Shown here in pieces: positions 1 through 4,254 of a stretch of DNA of 8,536 nucleotides. The position numbers were made by a program, and so were the translations under genes. The notes under the pieces are model-generated. The model did not search any database, was not told where the DNA came from, and saw only the letters and a program-made list of their open reading frames with translations. Each line of letters begins with the position of its first letter. The stretch's first letter is position 1. The stretch is from Prevotella sp. (lineage in GTDB: Bacteria; Bacteroidota; Bacteroidia; Bacteroidales; Bacteroidaceae), in the NCBI GenBank assembly GCA_017428805.1, contig JAFRQC010000069.1:1-8536 (forward strand). Direction: 5' to 3'.

Positions 1-12
1 GCAAATGCAACT

Positions 13-36
13 GCGTCACAGCGTCACAGTGTCACA
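13..36. repeat. Octamer tandem repeat, GCGTCACA type
   Basis: Three adjacent 8-nt units: GCGTCACA, GCGTCACA and GTGTCACA, followed by a decayed GCGTGGGT. The tract is intergenic. It belongs in style to the 7-9 nt tandem tracts found elsewhere in the window, although its word is different. Confidence 0.8.
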
Positions 37-112
37 GCGTGGGTACAAAGAAAAGCTTTTACATATTTTAAGCAGATGAACTGAGCGCAGAGAGAGCCCT
101 GAGGAAACGGGA

Positions 113-176
113 AGTTTCGTTAGGGGAAAGTGGGAGTTTCGTTAGGGGAAAGTCCGAGTTTCCCTTAAGGAAACTC
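113..176. repeat. 22-nt-period repeat ending in a palindrome
   Basis: A 19-nt word beginning AGTTTCGTTAGG and ending GGAAAGT occurs exactly at 113-131 and again at 135-153. It is followed at 156-176 by a related palindrome in which GAGTTTCC (156-163) pairs with GGAAACTC (169-176) around CTTAA. The direct copies are themselves imperfect palindromes, so each could fold as a small hairpin. Function is unknown; the form suggests a dispersed palindromic repeat family. Confidence 0.75.
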
Positions 177-249
177 CAAGAGGCTGAAAAACGGGGATTT
201 CAGGGCGAAAGTAGAAGTCTTGAAATTGCTTTACATTCTGCTTAAATGT

Positions 250-330
250 CACACGGAAATCACAGAAAGCACAGAAATGTTTTGCCTTGCAAAATGGGTG
301 TCACACAGATCACACAGATGAACACAGATA
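250..330. repeat. CACAGA-type degenerate tandem repeats
   Basis: Degenerate direct repeats of TCACAGAAA and TCACACAGA with a period near 9 nt flank a small hairpin in which TTTTGC pairs with GCAAAA. No coding potential is evident. This is another intergenic short-period repeat cluster and I assign it no function. Confidence 0.55.
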
Positions 331-427
331 ATTGATTCGTGAGGGCGATGATTTGGAGGGGCGCAGTTTTTACAAAAATTAAGGAGTGTGAAAACGAAAA
401 ATAATTTGGAATAAATGGGAAAAAAGC

Positions 428-458
428 TTGGAGTGCATTTATTATTTTTGTAATTTTG
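428..458 (+). promoter_or_regulatory. Bacteroidetes-type promoter for the HU unit
   Basis: A -33 element TTG at 428-430 is followed after exactly 20 bp by TAATTTTG at 451-458, a full match to the Bacteroidetes -7 consensus TAnnTTTG. Transcription should start around 463-467. That gives the HU gene a 5' leader of about 175 nt containing a short ORF and a REP-like palindrome. The 12-nt string around the -7 box (TGTAATTTTGCA, 449-460) recurs exactly at the promoter of the first receptor gene (1589-1600). Confidence 0.75.
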
Positions 459-484
459 CATCAGAAATCAGGAGGAAAGGTGAG

Positions 485-535
485 ATGACGAAGGCGCCTG
501 TTCAGACCACCCCGCCCTACGGGCACCCCTCCTAA
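485..535 (+). CDS. Possible 16-aa leader peptide ORF
   Basis: An ATG at 485 lies just downstream of the predicted transcription start and 9 nt after a strong AGGAGG ribosome-binding sequence (470-475). The frame runs 16 codons (peptide begins MTKAPVQT) and ends at TAA 533-535, inside the palindromic core of the first REP-like element. The good ribosome site and placement make translation plausible. The peptide matches nothing I know and its second half is encoded by the repeat. It may be a leader ORF, or the remnant of a start displaced when the repeat arrived. Confidence 0.3.
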   Translation: MTKAPVQTTPPYGHPS

Positions 536-546
536 CTCAGGAGGGG
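501..546 (+). repeat. REP-like palindromic element, copy 1
   Basis: The element begins TTCAGACCACCCC and ends with a hairpin core in which CCCCTCCT (526-533) pairs with AGGAGGGG (539-546) around a 5-nt loop. It lies in the untranslated leader of the HU gene, in the forward orientation. Three related copies follow within 1 kb. Similar GC-rich palindromes are common in Bacteroidales intergenic DNA and resemble REP elements. They may act as mRNA stabilisers or attenuators, but nothing here proves this. Confidence 0.8.
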
Positions 547-640
547 AATGAAGATACCTGAAAAACGCGGGAGGCGGTGACCCGATGCAGTTCGCCGCAA
601 AGGAATCTAATACGATGAAAAAAAGAAAGGAAAAGGAATT

Positions 641-1192
641 ATGGCAAGAAGTGAAATTCCCATGGTGATTAATCTGCGTCAAAACACGAATGACGACAGT
701 ACGGCCTTCGGCAAGTGGTTTGCCGAGATTGACAGTAAGGAACCGCTGAACCTGAAGGGTCTGGCAAAGCACATGACGGAGCACGGCAAGATCTCCTCGC
801 TGGAGATGTGCCAGCTGGTGCTTGGCGAGATGGTGAAGTGCCTGGTGCACCTGTTGCGCGAGGGTCAGCCCGTGAAGCTCGACGGCTTCGGCACGTTCTC
901 TCCGAGCGTGGACGGCCAGGGCAACGGCAAGAACGATGTCGAGACGGCAGTGGCCGCTGGTCCTGATGCGATGATCAACGGCATCCGCATCAACTTCAAC
1001 CCAGAGAACTCGAAGGGCGAGAAGCTGACCAGCCGCGCGCTGAAGGATGAGTGTGTGTTTAGCTTCGGCTACATTGTGCAGAGCGAGGTGCGCACCATCA
1101 ACGGCAAGAAGAAGCGCTTCCAGAAGAAGACCCCGATCAGCTACGTGCTGGCTCCCGAGGCAGATAATGCAGGAGGCGGTGGTAACGGGTAA
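641..1192 (+). CDS. HU-family DNA-binding protein
   Basis: This 183-residue protein belongs to the HU-related histone-like family common in Bacteroidales. Such proteins bend and compact DNA in the nucleoid. The N-terminal half has the helical HU dimerisation region (about residues 35-75, with KGLAKHMTEHGKIS and a following helix). The beta-arm region includes the characteristic VKLDGFGTFS near residues 78-87 and INFNPENS around 117-124. At twice the length of canonical HU (about 90 aa) it carries an extra C-terminal part with a basic patch (NGKKKRFQKK) and a glycine-rich tail (GGGGNG). The start at 641 is supported by a purine-rich AAAGGAAAAGGAA stretch just upstream; the ATG at 615 is out of frame and leads only to a short ORF. 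The gene sits between two REP-like palindromes in opposite orientation. A smalltalk gene follows, probably on the same transcript. Confidence 0.9.
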   Translation: MARSEIPMVINLRQNTNDDSTAFGKWFAEIDSKEPLNLKGLAKHMTEHGKISSLEMCQLVLGEMVKCLVHLLREGQPVKLDGFGTFSPSVDGQGNGKNDVETAVAAGPDAMINGIRINFNPENSKGEKLTSRALKDECVFSFGYIVQSEVRTINGKKKRFQKKTPISYVLAPEADNAGGGGNG

Positions 1193-1198
1193 TCTCTT

Positions 1199-1234
1199 CC
1201 CCTCCTGATCAGGAGGGGTTAGGGGTGGTTTGAA
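1199..1234 (-). repeat. REP-like palindromic element, copy 2 (inverted)
   Basis: A perfect 20-nt palindrome, CCCCTCCTGA plus TCAGGAGGGG, occupies 1199-1218. It is followed by TTAGGGGTGGTTTGAA, the reverse complement of the TTCAGACCACCCC arm seen in copies 1 and 4. This copy is therefore inverted relative to copy 1, and the two bracket the HU gene. It starts 6 nt after the HU stop codon. It lacks a following U-run, so it is not a classical terminator. Confidence 0.8.
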
Positions 1235-1255
1235 GAAGCGCATTGCCTGAGGCGG

Positions 1256-1292
1256 TTCAGACCCCCTCTAGCTCCCCCTAACTTAGGGGGAG
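1256..1292 (+). repeat. REP-like palindromic element, copy 3
   Basis: A variant of the same family: TTCAGACCCCC is followed by a palindrome in which CTCCCCCTAA (1272-1281) matches TTAGGGGGAG (1283-1292). It is in forward orientation and lies in the gap between the HU and smalltalk genes, about 20 nt before the smalltalk ribosome-binding site. Confidence 0.75.
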
Positions 1293-1327
1293 AAATAAAT
1301 ACTCAAAGCGCAGAAAGGAGGTAAAGT

Positions 1328-1444
1328 ATGAAGAAGCAAAGGATTGTGGAGCTGGCGGTGAAGGTGATAGTAGCTGCGCTCACGGCATTCTTGACGGCGA
1401 TCGGAACGACCAGTTGTTTGGGGTATGGACCGATAGCGATGTAA
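1328..1444 (+). CDS. Smalltalk-type small protein
   Basis: A 38-residue protein starting MKKQRIVELAVKVIV with one hydrophobic segment (about residues 6-27) ending in GTTSC at residues 26-30, then a short tail. This matches the 'smalltalk protein' type of Bacteroidales: a tiny, probably membrane-associated protein often encoded beside an HU-related gene, with no established function. A very strong ribosome-binding site, AAGGAGGT (1315-1322), lies 5 nt before the ATG, which is good evidence that the ORF is translated. The TTSC motif could be a weak lipobox but is not a clear one. In many relatives an N-acetylmuramoyl-L-alanine amidase gene follows; none is present here, since a terminator comes directly after. 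The family call rests on pattern memory of size, motif and neighbour. Confidence 0.75.
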   Translation: MKKQRIVELAVKVIVAALTAFLTAIGTTSCLGYGPIAM

Positions 1445-1450
1445 GGAGGC

Positions 1451-1488
1451 GGATCAGACCACCCCTGGCCCCTCCTACTCAGGAGGGG
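1451..1488 (+). repeat. REP-like palindromic element, copy 4
   Basis: ATCAGACCACCCCTGG is followed by a hairpin core in which CCCCTCCT (1469-1476) pairs with AGGAGGGG (1481-1488) around ACTC. It lies between the smalltalk stop codon and the terminator. It is in the same orientation as copies 1 and 3. Confidence 0.8.
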
Positions 1489-1528
1489 AAAGAGGGCTGA
1501 CAGATGTATATGCTGTCGGCCCTCTTTT
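1489..1528 (+). terminator. Intrinsic terminator of the HU-smalltalk unit
   Basis: A stem of about 15 bp, including one T-G wobble, pairs AAAGAGGGCTGACAG (1489-1503) with the stretch from 1513 to 1527 around the 9-nt loop ATGTATATG. The GC-rich stem is followed by TTTTCGTTTTAT. This is a typical rho-independent terminator for the plus-strand unit. The flanking A and T runs mean it could work in both directions. Confidence 0.85.
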
Positions 1529-1590
1529 CGTTTTATCATTATTTTCTGCACATTTTTTTACTTCGCATGTGATAAATAGAAAATTATGTG

Positions 1591-1598
1591 TAATTTTG
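1591..1598 (+). promoter_or_regulatory. -7 promoter element of the first receptor gene
   Basis: TAATTTTG matches the Bacteroidetes -7 consensus fully and sits in the same 12-nt context as the HU promoter. The -33 region 20 bp upstream (TGTG near 1568-1571) is only a weak match. Transcription would begin at about 1603-1608, on or next to the ATG at 1608. The mRNA would therefore be leaderless or nearly so. This also excludes the in-frame ATG at 1569, which lies upstream of the promoter. Confidence 0.6.
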
Positions 1599-1607
1599 CA
1601 GCCGATT

Positions 1608-3761
1608 ATGTACAAACCGATATTCAATAAGCGCCAGGTGCTCGTGTTCCGGCAGTTCGGGAACAAGGGTTACTCGCTGTTCAGTTGTCTGGGCAGGGAG
1701 GTGGTGTGCAGCGTGCTCTCCGTGGCGACGCTGACATACGCCTCAGCCGAGAGCGTCAGCACGGATCCCGTGGTGACGGACTCTACTGCGACGACAACGG
1801 CCCGCGAGATGATGCTCGAGGAGGTCAGCGTGACCGGATCGAGGGCGCCCCTGACGAAGAGTCAGGCTGCGAAAATGGTAACTGTACTGGACCGCCAGGC
1901 TATTGCGCAGGCGCCAGTACAAAGTATCAACGACTTACTGAAATACGCCATCGGCGTGGATGTGAGGCAACGGGGACCCATCGGTGCCCAGACGGACATC
2001 TCCATCCGTGGCGGTACCTCGGAACAGATCATCCTGCTGCTCAACGGCATCAACATCTGTGACCCGCAGACGGGCCACAATGCGATGGATCTGCCTGTGG
2101 ACCTTAATGACATCGTAAGGATAGAAGTGATTGAGGGTCCGGCGGGAAGGATCTACGGCACATCGTCGCTCGTGGGGGCGATTAATGTGGTGACAAAGAG
2201 AAGGAGAGAAGGAGTAAGGAGGGAAGGAGAGAAGGAGATTACACTGCATACGGAAGGTGGGTCATACGGATATGGACAGGTGGGAATGAGGTATTCTACT
2301 GACTCCTCCTCTCCTTACTCCTTCTCTCCTGTTACTACCCTCTCCGCCAACTATAGCCGATGCGACGGATGGAGCCGGGCGAAAGACGGAGGACTGAATA
2401 CGGACTTCAGCGGAGGGAAAGCGTTCTATCAGGGACAGTACGAGGGCAGAACCCTACAGTTGCACTGGCACGCCGGGATGACCGACAAGGGCTGGGGATC
2501 GAGTACCTTCTGGGCCTCGCCGAAATGGCAGGCGGATAACCAGTACGAACACACCACGAAAATCTATACGGCCCTGCAGGGCGAGACCAAATGGGGACAG
2601 CTTCATATAGCCCCCAGCATCTACTGGAACCAGAACCAAGATCGTTATGAGGGGTATCGCGGACAGCCGGAGAAGATGAAGTTCAATTATAACCGCACAA
2701 ACGTCAGTGGCTTTAGCCTTAGCGGCTTTTTTGATTGGAGTCAGGAGTCAGGAGACAAGGAGAAGGAGAGAAGGAGTAAGGAGAGAAGGAGTAAGGAGGC
2801 AGGAATCAGGATGAGGACGGCGTTTGGGGCTGAGGTGAGAAACGAGGATCTGGTCAGCGGAAACTTAGGGGAGCCATTGAAGAAGCCGATACATATCTGT
2901 GGCACAGACCGTGACTATACACTCGGCCTGAACCGCACGAACATCAGTGCCTATGTGGAGCAGAACCTGTTGCTGAAGAACCTGACGGTGTCGGCAGGTT
3001 TCGTGGCGACCAGGAACACGTGGAGCGATATGAATCTGAGGGTCTATCCTGGTGTGGACGTGAGTTACCGTCCCCACCCTAACTGGAAGCTCCACGCCAG
3101 TTACAACACCTCGCTAAGGATGCCGTCGTTTACGGAGATGTACTACAAGGTGCAGGGCTACAGTGCCGACCCTCATCTGAAGCCCGAGGAGATGCAAGCC
3201 GTCGAGCTGGGCATCAATGGTCAATGTTCAATATTCAATATTCAATGTACCCTCTGGCACCACCACGGCACCAATATGATCGACTGGATTATGGACACCA
3301 AGCAGGGTGAGGAGGCCGTCTGGCAGAGCGTGAACCACACCACCATCAACAGCTATGGCATAGAAGCGGCCATACAATTATCCATTTTCCATCTTCCATT
3401 ATCCATTAGTTACGGTTACATCAACCAGGATAAGGAACAGGAAGAGGGAATCGTGTCGCAGTATGCGCTTGAGTACCTTCGGCATAAGCTGGTGGCCAGT
3501 GCCAGGGTGCCCTTAATTGCGCAGCTGACACTCGGTCTGGACTGCCGCTGGCAGGATCGCGTAGGGTCTTATACAGACTTCGATGGAAAGGTCTGCGACT
3601 ATGAGCCGTATGTCATCGTCGATGCCCGTCTGACTTGGCAACAGCCCAAGTGGAAGGTGTATGTAGAGTCGAATAATCTCTTCGACACGCGGTACCGTGA
3701 CTATGGACTCGTGGAACAGCCCGGACGGTGGCTGATAGCGGGGTTCGGACTAAAGATTTGA
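1608..3761 (+). CDS. TonB-dependent outer-membrane receptor, BtuB-like
   Basis: A 717-residue TonB-dependent receptor that should import a substrate across the outer membrane using TonB energy. The N-terminus is a long signal sequence (hydrophobic core about residues 31-44, cleavage near ASA at 45-47). A TonB-box-like EEVSVTGS follows at 71-78. The plug domain (about 80-197) includes VDVRQRGPIGAQ, DISIRGG, DPQTGHN and IEVIEGPAG, and ends in AINVVTK. A beta barrel runs to the C-terminus, with a terminal strand near RWLIAGFGLKI. The plug resembles the BtuB/vitamin receptor group, but there is no riboswitch upstream, so the substrate is undetermined. The start at 1608 is chosen because the -7 box lies at 1591-1598. 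Five short-repeat tracts are read in frame: basic loops at about residues 198-210 and 377-400, a Ser/Pro stretch near 232-243, and beta strands near 537-547 and 592-600. The frame stays open through all of them. Confidence 0.9.
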   Translation: MYKPIFNKRQVLVFRQFGNKGYSLFSCLGREVVCSVLSVATLTYASAESVSTDPVVTDSTATTTAREMMLEEVSVTGSRAPLTKSQAAKMVTVLDRQAIAQAPVQSINDLLKYAIGVDVRQRGPIGAQTDISIRGGTSEQIILLLNGINICDPQTGHNAMDLPVDLNDIVRIEVIEGPAGRIYGTSSLVGAINVVTKRRREGVRREGEKEITLHTEGGSYGYGQVGMRYSTDSSSPYSFSPVTTLSANYSRCDGWSRAKDGGLNTDFSGGKAFYQGQYEGRTLQLHWHAGMTDKGWGSSTFWASPKWQADNQYEHTTKIYTALQGETKWGQLHIAPSIYWNQNQDRYEGYRGQPEKMKFNYNRTNVSGFSLSGFFDWSQESGDKEKERRSKERRSKEAGIRMRTAFGAEVRNEDLVSGNLGEPLKKPIHICGTDRDYTLGLNRTNISAYVEQNLLLKNLTVSAGFVATRNTWSDMNLRVYPGVDVSYRPHPNWKLHASYNTSLRMPSFTEMYYKVQGYSADPHLKPEEMQAVELGINGQCSIFNIQCTLWHHHGTNMIDWIMDTKQGEEAVWQSVNHTTINSYGIEAAIQLSIFHLPLSISYGYINQDKEQEEGIVSQYALEYLRHKLVASARVPLIAQLTLGLDCRWQDRVGSYTDFDGKVCDYEPYVIVDARLTWQQPKWKVYVESNNLFDTRYRDYGLVEQPGRWLIAGFGLKI
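2197..2238 (+). repeat. AGGAG-type 7/8-nt tract in receptor 1
   Basis: Units of the AGGAGAGA, AGGAGTA and AGGAGGGA type lie in tandem and encode the basic stretch RREGVRREGEKE directly after the plug domain (about residues 199-210). The 20-mer at 2202-2221 is repeated inverted at 2311-2330 and directly at 2764-2783. Confidence 0.85.
2302..2330 (-). repeat. Inverted CTCCT-type tract in receptor 1
   Basis: This is the reverse-strand form of the AGGAG tract; bases 2311-2330 are the exact reverse complement of 2202-2221, with 89 nt between the arms. On the plus strand it encodes a Ser/Pro-rich turn (DSSSPYSFSP) between two predicted barrel strands. Confidence 0.85.
2737..2809 (+). repeat. GGAGTCA/AGGAGTAA composite tract in receptor 1
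   Basis: Two GGAGTCA heptamers and one GGAGACA (2737-2757) run into mixed 7- and 8-nt units of the AGGAGAGA, AGGAGTAA, GGAGGCA and GGAATCA types. They encode a highly charged turn with SQESGDKEKERR and SKERRSKE, between two predicted barrel strands. This is the longest tract in the window. Confidence 0.9.
3214..3248 (+). repeat. TCAATRT heptamer tract in receptor 1
   Basis: Five heptamers in a row: TCAATGG, TCAATGT, TCAATAT, TCAATAT and TCAATGT. In frame they encode GQCSIFNIQC, which fits an amphipathic barrel strand. The first unit may be host sequence, leaving four clean units. Confidence 0.9.
3381..3408 (+). repeat. TCCATTA heptamer tract in receptor 1
   Basis: Exactly four heptamers: TCCATTT, TCCATCT, TCCATTA and TCCATTA. 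In frame they encode SIFHLPLSI, an alternating pattern compatible with a barrel strand that continues into SYGYI. Confidence 0.9.
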
Positions 3762-3770
3762 GTTTAAAAC

Positions 3771-3843
3771 GACAACGAATTACACGAATTAAACGAATTG
3801 GCTGCGCATAAATAAATTCGTGAAATTCGTGAAATTCGTGGTC
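3771..3843. repeat. 29-nt inverted repeat of ACGAATT 9-mers
   Basis: The left arm (3771-3799) holds ACGAATT units about 9 nt apart. The right arm (3815-3843) holds three AATTCGTGR units. The arms are inverted and match at 25 of 29 positions, with a 15-nt spacer. The element starts 9 nt after the receptor stop codon, so the transcript could fold into a long A/U-rich hairpin. It may help end or protect the upstream mRNA, but no U-run follows, so I do not call it a terminator. Confidence 0.85.
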
Positions 3844-3879
3844 TAAATTACTTGAGATACTTGAATTTTTAAATTTTTT

Positions 3880-3910
3880 TTGGTGTTTCGCTTACTTATT
3901 ATTACCTTTG
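3880..3910 (+). promoter_or_regulatory. Promoter of the cobalamin riboswitch operon
   Basis: A -33 element TTG at 3880-3882, inside a T-rich tract, is followed after exactly 20 bp by TACCTTTG at 3903-3910, a full match to the Bacteroidetes -7 consensus TAnnTTTG. The predicted start near 3915 falls immediately before the riboswitch P1 strand, as expected for an operon led by an aptamer. Confidence 0.8.
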
Positions 3911-4078
3911 TGCCCGAAATCGGTTCACCCTTTGGGTGATGAAAAGGGAATCGGGTGAGAATCCCGGACAGTCCCGCTGCTGTAAGCCGTCCTTATCGGA
4001 GCAGACACGAAGTCACTGAGATTATCGGGAAGACGTCTGCTGCCAGACGGTAAGTCAGAAGACCTGCCGATGACAACG
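3911..4078 (+). ncRNA. Cobalamin riboswitch
   Basis: The conserved B12 box AGTCAGAAGACCTGCC is at 4053-4068. The core GGGAA..GGGTGAGAATCCC..ACAGTCCCGC..CTGTAAGCC spans about 3946-3988. The P1 helix is ATCGG (3919-3923) with CCGAT (4067-4071). Internal hairpins are TCACCC/GGGTGA (3925-3939) and CGTCTG/CAGACG (4034-4049). By established knowledge this aptamer binds adenosylcobalamin or related cobamides and lowers expression of uptake genes. It precedes a btuB-btuG-type operon, which fits. No U-run follows the downstream hairpin, so control is more likely at translation than at transcription termination (inference). Confidence 0.95.
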
Positions 4079-4088
4079 GTGCCGTCTA

Positions 4089-4110
4089 TCAATCTCTGGG
4101 GTTAGATTGA
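4089..4110 (+). promoter_or_regulatory. Expression-platform hairpin after the riboswitch
   Basis: A 7-bp stem TCAATCT (4089-4095) and AGATTGA (4104-4110) encloses the loop CTGGGGTT. It lies 18 nt downstream of P1 and is followed directly by GAAGG rather than a U-run. Its place is that of the regulatory hairpin that kisses the aptamer core in cobalamin riboswitches; the loop partner was not established. Confidence 0.5.
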
Positions 4111-4111
4111 G

Positions 4112-4254
4112 AAGGTGAAAGAGTGGAAAGGTGAAAAGGTGAAAAAGTATTTGAGAGGAGTCTGGAGTCAAGAGACTGGAGTCTGTAGAATGCTTTGGTG
4201 GCAGAGGATTCTGCCGCTTATATCCGTTTTTTCACTTTTTCACCCTTTCACCTT
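4112..4254 (+). repeat. Octamer inverted pair spanning the start of receptor 2
   Basis: GGTGAAAA-type units at 4112-4137 are inverted at 4229-4254 as CACTTTTT, CACCCTTT and CACCTTTG. Across 26 positions, 23 pair as Watson-Crick, two could be G-U in RNA and one is mismatched. The loop contains the GGAGTCT heptamer tract and the ATG at 4190. The right arm encodes the hydrophobic core and end of the signal peptide (FSLFHPFTFA). Confidence 0.8.
4157..4184 (+). repeat. GGAGTCT heptamer tract before receptor 2
   Basis: Exactly four heptamers: GGAGTCT, GGAGTCA, AGAGACT and GGAGTCT, ending 5 nt before the ATG at 4190. The purine-rich GGAG motif could act as a ribosome-binding sequence. The tract is followed by GTAGAA, as is the heptamer tract inside the propeller gene. 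Confidence 0.85.

Larger units (their letters stand above)
1..484. other. Gene-free, repeat-rich upstream region
   Basis: I see no credible coding sequence here on either strand. The stretch is a mosaic of short repeats: octamers of the GCGTCACA type, a 22-nt-period element rich in GTTTC and GGGGAAA, and CACAGA-type repeats. The promoter of the HU unit lies at its right end. The minus-strand open frame at 249-461 reads through CACAGA repeats, has low-complexity composition and has no recognisable domain, so I treat it as noise. Confidence 0.6.

Noticed and set aside
615..668. Short ORF starting at ATG 615
   Set aside because: It overlaps the HU start in another frame, lacks a ribosome-binding site and is mostly lysine codons from the A-rich HU ribosome-binding region.
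461..1243. 260-codon open frame on the minus strand
   Set aside because: It is antisense to the HU gene and only reflects the GC-rich codon pattern of that gene. It has no recognisable domain, and both ends lie in REP-like repeats.
1569..1607. N-terminal extension of receptor 1 from the ATG at 1569
   Set aside because: The predicted -7 promoter box at 1591-1598 lies inside this extension, and the residues from 1608 onward already give a normal start to the signal sequence.
2202..2330. Invertible DNA switch between 20-nt inverted repeats
   Set aside because: The 89-bp interval is coding and in frame on the plus strand. Inversion would replace conserved barrel-strand residues, and no recombinase or promoter is involved.
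2737..2809. Frameshift or pseudogene at the repeat tracts
   Set aside because: The reading frame stays open through every tract, and the protein on both sides keeps normal receptor features, so the genes appear intact.
3771..3843. CRISPR array
   Set aside because: The units are 9 nt with no unique spacers, and the halves are inverted rather than direct. No cas gene is present.
4115..4189. GTG-started extension of receptor 2
   Set aside because: It is charged, encoded almost entirely by repeats and unlike a signal peptide n-region. The ATG at 4190 gives a compact signal peptide. It remains possible and needs N-terminal data.
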